From Vandiemenella viatica (taxonomy: Eukaryota > Arthropoda > Insecta > Orthoptera > Morabidae): a stretch of DNA of 64,000 bases. Position 1 is the first letter of the stretch, and every line of letters begins with the position of its first letter. Below are positions 1 to 9,450 of this stretch, piece by piece. The stretch covers positions 13,958,924 through 14,022,923 of the forward strand of contig JARYHS010008074.1 in NCBI GenBank assembly GCA_031002005.1, given 5' to 3'. Under the pieces are notes generated by a model. That model made no database searches. It had not been told where the DNA came from and worked only from the letters and a program-made list of their open reading frames with translations. A program made the translations under genes and the position numbers.

Positions 1-648
1 GGATCAAGATAAGTAGGAGGAATTTCATCCTAAATCTAGCAGAAGAATTACGTAGAGACTATATGGAAACCAGAAATCAGGAAAGGATGACAAGGGAAGG
101 AAAGGAAAAGGAAGAAAAGGAAGATGGTGATGAAGAAAGAGAAGAAGCGGAAATTCCTACGAAAGTTAGAAAACTATGCCAAACGAGGAAATGCAGAAAC
201 AAGAAAAATGAAGTGTGCAGTAAATGCAAGAGATATGTTTGTGGGCCATGTACATATATAGTAATAAAGACAGTAGTTTGTAATGCTTGTAAGTAGGATT
301 AGGTACTATACATAGTCATATCTTATGATTGTTCTTTCTCTTAACATATTCATGGGTACTTAGTTTCTCCAATATGATTAATTTCTATTAATTTTAAAAC
401 TACTGCAATACAATTAGTATGGTTGCAAATAAATATTGTGAACTATGCTCTTTAATTTTAGTAATATTATGTTCCCATTGTTGTTGTAAAATACAGTGAT
501 ACTGTTAATAAATGTAATTAAAGTGATACATTGTTATCAAGATCATTAATATTTACATTAATCAGAACAGCATGCAATTACAAAGAAAGTGGTCACTTTG
601 ACCATATCGGCGGTTCTAAGTATAGTACTAGTTCCGGCGGTGCTAGTG
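1..648 (+). mobile_element. piggyBac-like DNA transposon, 3' part (5' part lies outside the window)
   Basis: The segment holds the end of a piggyBac-like transposase gene followed by about 350 bases of AT-rich 3' non-coding sequence. It stops exactly at a TTAA tetranucleotide (649-652), the obligate target of piggyBac transposases. On the other side the sequence continues directly into the ORF2 region of I-like copy A. Intact copies carry the same TTAA at this position (for example near 12503). The terminal bases, read inward from the end, are CACTAGCACCGCCGGAAC, with a related subterminal motif (AACCGCCGATATGG) near 604-618. The matching left end should lie upstream of base 1. Confidence 0.8.
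3..296 (+). CDS. piggyBac-like transposase, C-terminal fragment
   Basis: The frame is open from the first bases of the window (…KISRRNFILNLAEELRRDYM…), so this is the tail of a longer transposase; the first internal ATG is at 63. After a lysine- and glutamate-rich linker, the last 40 residues form a cysteine-rich zinc-binding domain (pattern RKLCQTRKCRNKKNEVCSKC, then YVCGPC and a final CNACK). This matches the C-terminal cysteine-rich domain of piggyBac transposases, which helps bind the transposon ends. The catalytic DDD core is upstream and not visible. The family assignment is strengthened by the TTAA junction at 649. Confidence 0.8.
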   Translation: MKISRRNFILNLAEELRRDYMETRNQERMTREGKEKEEKEDGDEEREEAEIPTKVRKLCQTRKCRNKKNEVCSKCKRYVCGPCTYIVIKTVVCNACK

Positions 649-757
649 TTAAAAGCCAGGGAGGAGATTTACTCCAACCCTGGTGATAAAAAGTGGGAAA
701 CTCGAATCCGTATTGTTCAAAAATCGCCTTTGTACGGTAGCTGAACGGTTTAGAGGC

Positions 758-3263
758 TCAATGCCGGTTGGTATAGAGCCGCTCGTAGTTGGGATGTAGC
801 ACTATGTCATACACGGAACTGCCAGGAGTTGTGGCAACATGTACATAGTGTCGCACCATGAGGAGATGCCACCGGATGGAAAGTGGCGGCTGGCCAGAAT
901 CAGCACAAATCCTGGGTATAGGACTAGTGCGATAGGCACACGTGGCGAGTCGAATTCCAGCAGGGTGGACACTATCCAACATCCGAAGATAGCTGTCCCG
1001 TGCCGAACTGTAAACAATACACCCGTATTCCAACCGCGACCGTACAAAGGCTCGATAAAATTGTAGCAGGCAGGAGCGGTCGGCACCCCACGACCAGCCA
1101 CACAGACATTTTAAAACGTTTAAAGCTTTCAAGGCTCTGGCTTTTACATCTTTAAGATGTGGTAGCCAGCTGAGCATTGCGTCTAGAATGAGGCCCAGAA
1201 AACAAACAGCATCAGTAAAATGTAAAACGGTGTTCCTCAGGGTAAGGTGGGGTTCTGCTAAAAGACTACTGCTACGAGTAAAAAGTACGCACCGGGATTT
1301 CTCGGCAGAGAAACGAAAACCGGTGTGCACTGACCATTCATCCAGCCTGTTCAGCACGAGTTGCAGCTGCCGCTCGGCGCTTCTCAGGCTGGATGATACA
1401 ATAAAAATTAAGAAGTCGTCCACAAATAAGGAGTAACTTATGGGACTCCTTATAATGGCTGCAATGCAATTAATAACAATGGCAAAAAGCGAAACGCTTA
1501 AAACTGATCCCTTAGGGACACCATTTTCCTGAATAAAAATATCAGACACTTCACTACTGACTCGGTACTTGAAGCAAAGAACAGATAAAAATGACTTTAA
1601 AAAACGGGGTATGTTACCTCTATAACCCCATTCGTGCAACTGTTTTAAAATGACATGCCACCAGGTAGTATCGTAAGCCTTTACGAGATCAAAAAAGACA
1701 CTCACTAGGTGTTGGCTGCGAATAAATGCATCCTGTATTGCCGCCTCCAGGAGGATCAGGTTGTCCAAGGTGGAATGGAACTTCCTGAATTCACACTGAA
1801 AGCGGCTCAGTAGATTACGTGATTCAAGACACCAGACGAGGCGGCGATTGACCATCCTCTCCAGTGTCTTCCCCACGCAGCTTGTTAGGGCAATACTACG
1901 ATAGCTACCTGGCAACAATTTGTCTTTCCCTGGCTTTAAAATGGGAATTAATGTTGCTTCTTTGACGAGTCGGGGAAGTGTCCTCCGGTCAATATATCGT
2001 TAAAAATATCTAGAGGGTACTCCTTAGCATCTTTACTTAGATGCCTCAGCATCTGGTACTGGATCAAATAAGTCCCTGGAGCAGTGTCGTTAGCGCTATT
2101 CAACGCTGACTCAAACTCCCAAAATGTAAATGGGCAGTTGTAGGCCTCTGTGTTCGCTGAATCGAAGCACAGCGCGCGCCTCTCGACAGCAATCTTGCGT
2201 TGCTGGAACCGAGGGTCACAATTGGTGGACGATGTGATAGCGGCGAAGTTCTCCGCCATCAGCTGCGCTATGCTTCGTTCATCGGTGACTATATGTCCGT
2301 GATCCAATAAACCAGATACTGGAGGGCGGGAGTACCTTCCAGATATACGGCGGATAGACTCCCATAGTTTCGACGAAGGTGTGGAACGATTTATAGAGCT
2401 CACAAAGTTCTGCCATGACCTTTTCTTGCTCTCCTTAATAACACGACGCGCCTTAGCTCTGGCAATACGGAACGCTGCCAGGTTGTCGCATGTTGGCTGC
2501 AACCTAAATCGACGCAACGCCTGTCTACGACCCTGAATGGCGGATCGACAATCGTCGTTCCACCAGGGGACGCGCATCCTACGCAGCGTTCCGGAGCTTT
2601 TAGGCATGGAAACGTCAGCTGCCTGGTGAATCACTTCGGCAAAGTGATTCACCCTCTCCTCAAGGTTGTTATACACTTTAAGAGTGATGGAGCGGCGGTA
2701 GAGTTGCCAGTTGGCTTTGCTGACGTTCCATTTGCGTCGGTTATTGCCTCCTCCACGCTCAAATTCTACGTGCATCTATATTGGGAAGTGGTCGCTTCCA
2801 TGAAGGTCACTATCCACCTCCCAATGCACGGAGTCCGCGATTGAGGGGGAGCACAAGGAAAGGTCAATGGCAGAGGACGATCCGGAAGCAGTGGTAAAAT
2901 GCGTCATTGCACCAGTATTGAGGACACACATTTCCTCTTGGTCTATTAATCTACCAACCATTCGGCCTCGGGGGCAATCGGCGTTTGAGCCCCACAGCGC
3001 ACTGTGTGCGTTGAAATCTCCTAGGAGGAGGAATGGCCTAGTAAACTGCCGCAGTATGTTAGACATGTCGTCATAACTGATGGGCGTGTTAGGTGGTAGA
3101 TAAATAGAGCATACTGTCAGTTGAGTGGGACCATGAATCCTCACTGCCACTGCTTGTATATCAGAGGTGAGAGCTACAGGTTTGGAGTGGACAGTGTTTC
3201 GGACAAACACCGCCACTCCACCCTTCGCTCGATCACCCTCGGTATGGTCCTTACGGTACACGT
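758..3263 (-). pseudogene. I-like ORF2 of copy A (endonuclease and RT), broken
   Basis: Three consecutive frames rebuild the middle of ORF2. Positions 2776-3263 encode the apurinic-type endonuclease (LLLGDFNAHSALWG, then GSDHFPI). Positions 1948-2775 encode the linker. Positions 758-1918 encode the RT (FFDLVKAYDTTWW, GVPKGSVLS, and FVDDFLIF in place of YVDDF). Compared with copy B, a Trp codon has become TAG at about 2776, there is a small deletion near 1945-1975, and an Arg codon has become TGA at about 758. The N-terminal 45 codons lie across the copy B insertion at 9162-9295. The sequence is a relic, not a working gene. Confidence 0.85.
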
Positions 3264-3274
3264 CATAAGCTCTT
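3264..3274. repeat. target-site duplication of copy B, left side
   Basis: The 11 bases CATAAGCTCTT here recur at 9151-9161 and flank copy B exactly. The preceding and following sequence join into an uninterrupted ORF2 of copy A. Confidence 0.9.
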
Positions 3275-3710
3275 GTTGTTGTTGTTGTTGTTGTTTTAGG
3301 GCGCGTCGACAGCGGGGTCATTAGCGCCCTAACAAAAACCAGGCGTGACAGCGTGGCGAAATTGCCGTCTGTGTGGCCGACTGTAAAGGGCTCGGCCACA
3401 GAGACAGCACAATAAAATACTAACATACTAACTAAAATACCGTCTGCCTGGCCGACTGTAAAGAGGTCGGCCACACAGACGGCAACATAAAATATAAAAC
3501 TGTGACTAGAATATAAAATTACATACATTAACTGGTTGGCTGTACATGGGCCAACCAGGTTAAAAAACAAATTAGCTGGCTGGCTGTAAAAGGGCCAGCC
3601 ATATAATCAGTGTCACAAATAAAAACAGTACTTGGATTGGTGGTTGTACACGGCCACCTATCCAAACTAGAACCTAGGCCGATCTGCCCAAAATTTTTGG
3701 GACAAGACCG
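3275..3710 (-). other. I-like 3' UTR of copy B: terminal stem-loop and hairpin array
   Basis: The segment next to the tail forms TTAGGGCGC (3296-3304) against GCGCCCTAA (3324-3332). Further stem-loops follow. GTGGCCGA pairs with TCGGCCAC (3373-3399). A double stem closes CCGTCTG with CAGACGG (3440-3482). CTGGTTGGC pairs with GCCAACCAG (3532-3558, loop TGTACATGG). GGCTGGC pairs with GCCAGCC (3578-3600, loop TGTAAAAGG). A TTGGATTGG stem lies near 3632. The last hairpin (about 3679-3713) overlaps the ORF2 stop. Stems were read by eye; no folding energy was computed. Confidence 0.8.
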
Positions 3711-4917
3711 GCCAAGCAACAAAACTTTAAAACCTTAGCCACGTTGTCACGGTCATCGCTTAAAATAAGGGACAGATCGTTGGCTAAGCCAACGTCTGCC
3801 CTTAGATCTAAAAACAATACACATTCGGTTAAAATGTGGAGTACCGTTAAAGGTACGCCACAAGCATCACACTCCGGAGGGTCCTCTCGGCGGAGAAGGA
3901 AACCATGTGTCAGAGGACAGTGCCCTATACGGAGGCGAGTAAGGAGAACCTCATCCCTCCTCGCCTGCTGGAAGGAGCTGCTCCACGGCTGAACGGTCGG
4001 TTTGACCTGCCGGAGCTTGTTATGCTCAACTTCCAGCCACTGCCTCTGCCAAACATCAAAAACAAATCTCTTCGCCGCCGAGGCAAGGTCTGACATTGGG
4101 ACCGGGTCAAAGTCGATTCGGACCTTGTCACAGGCCAACTTGGCAGCTTCATCAGCTGCCTCGTTCCCCCTGATTCCCACATGGCCTGGTACCCAGCAGA
4201 ATGCCACCTCCTTCCCACAAGATTGGAGGGAAAGGAGGGCGTCCTGGATGTCCTGGACTAGACGGTCTGCTGGGTACATAGTTGCTAATGCCTGAATGCA
4301 ACTAAGGGAATCACAGCATATGAGGTACTTCTTGTCGCGGCGTGCCTTCATATCCTGGAGCGACTTTAGCAGGGCATAGCACTCCGCAGTGTAAACACTG
4401 CACCTGCTATCCATCTTGTATTTGTAAGTCGCTCGAGGGAACACTATTGAACAGCCTACACTGTTAGCCTGCTTAGACCCATCCGTATACACCGGGGTGA
4501 AAGTGTGATACTGATTTAAAATATCAGTAAAAATATGAATAAAAACACTGTCAGCGGTTAGCAGTTTGTTATGCCGTGACAGTTCTAAAATTAATCTGGG
4601 CCTCTTTAAAAGCCAGGGAGGGGATTTACTCTATGTCGGTTGGCATAGAGCCGCTCGTAGCTGGGATGCAGAACTATGTTGTACACGGGACTGCCAGGTG
4701 TTATGGCAATATGCGTATAGTGTCGCACCATGAGGAGTTGCCGGCGGATGGTAAGTGGTGGCTCGCCCGAGTCAGCACAAATGCTGACAATAGGGCTGGT
4801 GCGATATGCACCAGTGGCGAGCCGAATTCCTGCATGGTGGACACTATCCAGTATCCGAAGATAACTGTCCCGTGCCGAACCATATACGATACAACCATAC
4901 TCGAGACGCGACCGCAC
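3674..4917 (-). pseudogene. I-like ORF2 of copy B, RT C-terminus and RNase H
   Basis: Positions 4606-4917 encode the C-terminal RT region (RSRLEYGCIVYGSARDSYLR) and end prematurely, because about 95 bases present in copies C and E are missing near 4631. Positions 3674-4492 encode a ribonuclease H domain with its acidic residues visible: YTDGS, AECYA, CCDS and GNEAADEAAK. A C-terminal CCHC-like motif follows (ECDACGVPLTVLHILTEC). RNase H degrades the RNA strand of the RNA-DNA hybrid in I-superfamily LINEs. The product normally belongs to the single ORF2 polyprotein that starts at 7281. Here it is cut off by the TAG near 4930 and by the deletion. Confidence 0.88.
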
Positions 4918-4932
4918 AAAGGCTCGATAAAA

Positions 4933-7281
4933 CTATAGCAGGCAGGAGCGATCAGCGCCCCACGACCTGCCGCACAGACATTTTAAAATATTAAGAGCTT
5001 TTAAGGCCCTGGCTTTCACATCTTTAAGATGTGGAAGCCAGTTAAGCCTGGTGTCAAAAATGAGGCCCAGAAATCTAACTGTTTCAGTAAAACTTAAAAC
5101 GGTGTTCCTCAAGGTAAGGTGAGGCTCAGCTAAAAGACTTCTGCTACGAGTAAAAAGTACACACCGGGTTTTCTCGGCAGAGAATCGAAAACCGGTGTGC
5201 ACTGACCAATCATCCAGCCTGTTCAGCGCGAGTTGCAGCTGCCGCTCTGCGCTTCTCAGGCTGGACGATGCAATAAAAATTAAAAAATCGTCCACATATA
5301 AGGAGAACCGAATGGGACTCCTTATAACCAAAGATATACTGTTAATTGCGATAACAAATAGGGTCACACTTAAAACTGACCCCTGAGGGACACCGTTTTC
5401 CTGAATAAAAAGATCAGACACTTCACCACCGACTCGGTACCGGAAGCAACGACCAGATAAAAATGATTTTAAAAAACGGGGTAGGTTACCCCTAAAACCC
5501 CATTCATGTAACTGTTTTAAAATAACATGCCGCCAGGTAGTATCGTAAGCCTTTTCAAGATCGAAAAAAACACCCACGAGGTGTTGGCTGCGTATGAACG
5601 CATCCTGTATTGCCGCCTCCAGGAGGATCAGGTTGTCCAAGGTGGAACGGAACTTCCTGAATCCACACTGAAAGCGGCTCAGGAGATTACGGGATTCAAG
5701 ACACCAGACGAGGCGGCGATTCACCATCCTCTCCAGTGTCTTCCCCACGCAGCTAGTCAAGGCAATACTACGATAACTACCTGGCAACAATTTGTCCTTG
5801 CCAGGTTTTAAAATGGGAATTAATGTTGCTTCTTTCCACGAGTCGGGGAAGTGTCCTCCGGTCCAAATGTCGTTAAAAATATCTAGAAGGTACTTTTTAG
5901 CATCCTTGCTGAGATGCCTCAGCATCTGGTACTGGATCAAATCAGGCCCTGGAGCAGTGTCATTTGCGCTGTTCAACGCACTCTCCAGCTCCCAAGATGT
6001 GAATGGGCAGTTGTAGGCCTCTGAATTCGACGAATCGAAGCACAGCGGGCGCCTCTCGGCAGCGACTCTACGTCGCTGAAACCGAGGGTCAAAGTTATCG
6101 GACGAAGTGATGGCGGCGAAGTTCTCCGCCATCAGCTGCGCTATGCTTCGTTCGTCAGTAATAATACGTCCATGATCCAGTAACCCAGATACTGGTGAGC
6201 GGGAGTACCTTCCAGATATCCGGCGAATGGACTCCCATACTTTCGACGAAGGTGTGGAACGATTGATAGTGCTCACAAAGTTCTGCCATGACCTCTTCTT
6301 ACTCTCCTTAATAACACGGCGCGCCTTAGCTCTTGCTATACGGAACGCTGCCAGGTTGTCGGATGTAGGATACAACCTAAAACGCCGCAACGCCCGTCTG
6401 CGACCCTGAATAGCTGAACGACATTCGTCGTTCCACCAGGGGACGGGCGTCCTTCGCAGCGTTCCGGAGCTTTTCGGCATGGAAACGTCAGCTGCACGGT
6501 GAATCACTTCCGTGAAGTGATTCACCTTCTCTTGTATACTGCCTACAAGTTGCAGTTGTACAGAGCGGCAATAGAGTTGCCAATCTGCACAACTGACGTT
6601 CCATTTGCGCCGGTTATTTCCTCCCCCACGATCGCACTCGACGTGCAACCAAATAGGGAAGTGGTCGCTTCCATGTAGGTCGCGATCCACCTCCCATAGC
6701 ACGGAGTCTGCAATTGAGGGAGAACACAAGGAAAGGTCAATGGCAGAAGACGTACCGGTAGCAGTGGTGAAATGAGTCATTTGCCCTGTATTCAGGATAC
6801 AAATTTCCTCCTGCTCCATCAATCTACCAATCACTCGGCCCCGGGGGCAATCGGTGGTGGAACCCCACAACGCACTGTGGGCGTTGAAATCTCCCAAAAG
6901 GAGAAAGGGCCGAGTGAGTTGTCGTGTAATGCCAACCAGGTCGTCGTAGTCGACGGACAAACTGGGTGGCAGATAGACAGAGCATACGGTCAGTTGTATT
7001 GGACCGTGTATTTTCACCGCTACTGCTTGTAGATGAGAGGTGAGAGCGATGGGTTCGGAGTGGACAGTGTTCCGAACAAACACGGCCACTCCGCCCCTCG
7101 CTCGATCACCCTCGGTATCGTCCTTTCGGAATATGTCATAACCTCTTAGCACAGGCTGATGTTGTGGTCTAAAGTGTGTCTCCTGGAGACAGAGACACAA
7201 TGGATTAGACCGTGCTAAGAGCTGGACTTCCTCTTTGTGAGCCTGGAAACCGTTTACGTTCCACTGAAGTATGGGAGCCAT
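4933..7281 (-). CDS. I-like ORF2 of copy B: endonuclease and reverse transcriptase
   Basis: This 782-codon frame starts with MAPILQWNVNGFQAHKEE and carries an apurinic-type endonuclease over roughly residues 1-220. Its motifs are the initial N, CLQETHF, GDFNAHSALWG and GSDHFPIW. The reverse transcriptase covers about residues 460-780, with FFDLEKAYDTTW (motif A), NGVPQGSVLS (motif B) and YVDDFLIF (motif C). The protein nicks target DNA and copies the element RNA there. The ATG lies one base past the ORF1 stop (TAG-A-ATG), which suggests termination-reinitiation. The frame ends at a TAG where copies C, E and F have a glutamine codon (LLQFYRAF), so RT C-terminus and RNase H are lost. Confidence 0.92.
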   Translation of the reverse strand: MAPILQWNVNGFQAHKEEVQLLARSNPLCLCLQETHFRPQHQPVLRGYDIFRKDDTEGDRARGGVAVFVRNTVHSEPIALTSHLQAVAVKIHGPIQLTVCSVYLPPSLSVDYDDLVGITRQLTRPFLLLGDFNAHSALWGSTTDCPRGRVIGRLMEQEEICILNTGQMTHFTTATGTSSAIDLSLCSPSIADSVLWEVDRDLHGSDHFPIWLHVECDRGGGNNRRKWNVSCADWQLYCRSVQLQLVGSIQEKVNHFTEVIHRAADVSMPKSSGTLRRTPVPWWNDECRSAIQGRRRALRRFRLYPTSDNLAAFRIARAKARRVIKESKKRSWQNFVSTINRSTPSSKVWESIRRISGRYSRSPVSGLLDHGRIITDERSIAQLMAENFAAITSSDNFDPRFQRRRVAAERRPLCFDSSNSEAYNCPFTSWELESALNSANDTAPGPDLIQYQMLRHLSKDAKKYLLDIFNDIWTGGHFPDSWKEATLIPILKPGKDKLLPGSYRSIALTSCVGKTLERMVNRRLVWCLESRNLLSRFQCGFRKFRSTLDNLILLEAAIQDAFIRSQHLVGVFFDLEKAYDTTWRHVILKQLHEWGFRGNLPRFLKSFLSGRCFRYRVGGEVSDLFIQENGVPQGSVLSVTLFVIAINSISLVIRSPIRFSLYVDDFLIFIASSSLRSAERQLQLALNRLDDWSVHTGFRFSAEKTRCVLFTRSRSLLAEPHLTLRNTVLSFTETVRFLGLIFDTRLNWLPHLKDVKARALKALNILKCLCGRSWGADRSCLL

Positions 7282-7282
7282 T

Positions 7283-8890
7283 CTACCTATTTAAAACCAC
7301 CACCCCCCCCGGATCGGGTGGGTCTTCCTTCTCTGATAGCTGAGGAACGGAACAAGGTGCGTCCACCAGCATGATATCGTCTTCGGTGTCCGAAGACGAT
7401 TTTCGTTGTGAGGCCTCGGGGTCTTGCGGATTTTTCATCCGCCGAGGCCTGTCCCTCCTCTTCTCCTTTCCAGAAGGGGATCTGGGAGGAGAAGTCGGAG
7501 GGGATTTCACAAACATAGCGGGGTCCGTCAGCTTAAATTTCGGACCCCTTACCCTTTGCACTGTTTGCCATCCGCTACCGGCAGATGGCGTTGCCGTTAT
7601 CACTACTTTTGCAGTTGCTGTTTCTGCTTCAGGGGCCGCTTCTGCTGCTGCAGAGGGACCCACTGCTGTAGCGGATGGCAGTGTCTTTGCTGGTGGATAT
7701 GCTGAACCTGCTGTCGATGTGGTCGGTGTTGTCAGAGTATTGCTACCGACGTGCGAGGTCCTAGGTGTAATGACCTTGATGGGTGTGGCACCACATCTGC
7801 ACTGACATGAGCACATTGGACTTGTGCCCATGTCCGCAACGGACGTCTGGGTAGCAATACTTTCTTTCCTGACGGGAGTTGATAACGTCTTCGCGAAGCT
7901 GGTAGCGAAGACTGGTGGAGCCAGAGCCTTATATTTCTTTTTGGCTTCGCCATAAGAAATCCGCTCTTTCGTTTTCAACTCCTGTATCTTTTTTTCCTCC
8001 AGATACAATCGACACTCTCTGCTCCAGGCTGGATGTGCCCCGGAGCAGTTGACACACACCTGTGGGAGCGTGCAGCTCGTGCCTGGCTCATGAGCCGCCT
8101 TTCCGCACTTCCCACAGGTGGGGTTGCCCTTGCAGGTGGCCGTCGTATGACCGAACCGCTGGCACTTAAAGCAGCGCATTGGGTCCGGTACATACGGGCG
8201 AATATTCAAGTTCAAATACCCTGCCTTGATGTTTTTGGGCAACGTTGGAGTGTCGAACGTCAGGACGAAGGTGGCTGTCTTCTCAAGACTGCCGTTAACC
8301 CTTCGTTTAATCTGACGAACCTCGACCACATGTTCTGTTGACCACTCCTTAAGGAGTTCCTCGGTCTCTAAATCCATAAGGTCCCTGCTGGTGATGACAC
8401 CTTTACTTGAATTTAGAGTTTTATGGAGTTCGCACTTCACTGCGAACTCCCCGAGCTTCTCGCACTTAAGGAGTTGGACAGCCTGCCTCTGGGTGGATGT
8501 TTCCATAAGCAGTGTCCCATTCCTCAGCTTTTTTACAGATTTGAGGGTACCCGCAATACCCTCTAAACCTTTCTGAACATAGAATGGAGAGACCTTCTCA
8601 AAAGATCCCTCCACCCTTGTCATAATAACGAAGGCATTGTCAATGTTACAACCCTTGCTGTTACTGTCTACATCCGGGGGAGGGCTTTCAACCCTAGCCC
8701 GTTTGTAAGAACTGGGTGTGTTTTTATTTACCTGCGACACACCCGGGCCGCAGGGGTTTTTTGGTTTTTTTGTGGAAGGAATTTTTGTTCCCACGAGTAA
8801 AAACCAGTATAAGAAGAAATGTTTATACAACAGGGGTGCGCAGGTGCCCCTGAGGTTGCACGTTAGCGAGTGAATTTCCTCTCCACCCAT
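7283..8890 (-). CDS. I-like ORF1 of copy B: Gag-like nucleic-acid-binding protein
   Basis: The frame is open through the 5' leader, so the start is uncertain; I used the ATG at 8890 (MGGEEIHSL). The recognisable protein begins around NKNTPSSYKRARVESPPPD. A globular region follows, then three zinc knuckles in a row: CFKCQRFGHTTATC, CGKCGKAAHEPGTSC and CVNCSGAHPAWSREC. A proline- and serine-rich, charged tail ends in GGVVVLNR. This is the arrangement of I and Jockey-type ORF1 proteins, which bind element RNA in ribonucleoprotein particles. The knuckle region is nearly identical in copies B, C and E. Confidence 0.85.
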   Translation of the reverse strand: MGGEEIHSLTCNLRGTCAPLLYKHFFLYWFLLVGTKIPSTKKPKNPCGPGVSQVNKNTPSSYKRARVESPPPDVDSNSKGCNIDNAFVIMTRVEGSFEKVSPFYVQKGLEGIAGTLKSVKKLRNGTLLMETSTQRQAVQLLKCEKLGEFAVKCELHKTLNSSKGVITSRDLMDLETEELLKEWSTEHVVEVRQIKRRVNGSLEKTATFVLTFDTPTLPKNIKAGYLNLNIRPYVPDPMRCFKCQRFGHTTATCKGNPTCGKCGKAAHEPGTSCTLPQVCVNCSGAHPAWSRECRLYLEEKKIQELKTKERISYGEAKKKYKALAPPVFATSFAKTLSTPVRKESIATQTSVADMGTSPMCSCQCRCGATPIKVITPRTSHVGSNTLTTPTTSTAGSAYPPAKTLPSATAVGPSAAAEAAPEAETATAKVVITATPSAGSGWQTVQRVRGPKFKLTDPAMFVKSPPTSPPRSPSGKEKRRDRPRRMKNPQDPEASQRKSSSDTEDDIMLVDAPCSVPQLSEKEDPPDPGGVVVLNR

Positions 8891-9150
8891 ACACCTCCTC
8901 GGCACGTGGCTGACCTTGAGGTTGAGGGGTTTTTTATAGAGGTTTGTTCCGTCCTCGCGATCCGGGCGATGAAGCCAAGATCCCCGTTCTCCTAGGCACA
9001 CAACGTTCCACCGCCACGCCCTACGGTGGTCGTTGAAGCATGGTAGGAGTTTACGGTGTGGGAAACTTGCGGCGCTCACAAGTTTCCAGCTCGGGCACCG
9101 CGGGTTCGCCAAACCCGTACCTGGCACTTGCGTACCAGGCCCCTGCGGGG
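8891..9150 (-). other. I-like 5' leader of copy B
   Basis: This is the 5' UTR, shared with copies A, C and D, and it should contain the internal promoter. From the terminus it shows closely spaced inverted repeats: CCCC with GGGG, CCTGGTACG with GTGCCAGG, GGGTTTGGCGAACCC, GGAAACTTG with CAAGTTTCC, and CCACCG with CGGTGG. It also keeps an open frame without an ATG (see findings). I could not identify initiator or downstream promoter elements with confidence. Confidence 0.6.
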
Positions 9151-9450
9151 CATAAGCTCTTAGCAAAGGATGGTTTGATGATCTGAAATGTGTCTCTTGT
9201 AGACAGAGACACAAAGGATCAGACCATGCTAAAAGGTGTAACTCCTCTTTGTGAGCTGTAAAACCGTTGATGTTCCACTGGAGTATGGGAGCCATCCTTA
9301 CCTATTTAACCTCACCCGCCCCGGTTCGGGTGGGTCTTCGGTCACTTCCTGCTGAGAAACGGGACCAGACTCGTCCACCAGCATATCAATTTCTTCCTGC
9401 CGAGAAGCGGAGACAGACATCTCCGACCCGGAGGACTCCTCTAATTCCTC

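Larger units (their letters stand above)
649..3274 (-). mobile_element. I-like LINE copy A, middle segment (split by piggyBac and copy B)
   Basis: This is one of seven related minus-strand LINE copies in the window (A to G). They share a zinc-knuckle ORF1, an ORF2 with endonuclease, reverse transcriptase and RNase H, and the same UTRs, as in the I superfamily. Copy A runs from the TTAA at 649, where a piggyBac-like element removed its RNase H and 3' UTR to beyond the window, to 3274, where copy B is inserted. It resumes at 9151 and ends at its 5' terminus at 11100. It is more diverged and more broken than B or C. Confidence 0.88.
3275..9150 (-). mobile_element. I-like LINE copy B, full length, nested in copy A
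   Basis: This 5.88-kb element is complete from its (CAA)n 3' tail (GTT repeats at 3275-3295 on the plus strand) to its 5' end CCCCGCAGGGG (9140-9150, read on the minus strand). It is bounded by an 11-bp target-site duplication. The order in the element's direction is 5' leader, ORF1 with CCHC knuckles, ORF2 (endonuclease, RT, RNase H), then a hairpin-rich 3' UTR. ORF2 carries one nonsense codon and one deletion, so the copy is probably defective, but it is very similar to copy C and must be fairly young. Confidence 0.92.

Noticed and set aside
3373..3710. CRISPR-like array of short repeats
   Set aside because: The repeated part is only the loop, the stems differ, spacing is irregular, and the context is a LINE 3' UTR in a eukaryote.
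7371..7805. Plus-strand frame of 144 codons
   Set aside because: It is exactly antisense to the ORF1 tail of I-like copy B. Similar frames recur in copies C, D and E and come from the low-complexity codon composition of ORF1.
7283..9295. A single 670-codon protein beginning MAPILQWNINGFTAHKEE
   Set aside because: It is a chance read-through from the ORF2 start of copy A (9162-9295) across the target duplication into the 5' leader and ORF1 of copy B; two separate genes are involved.
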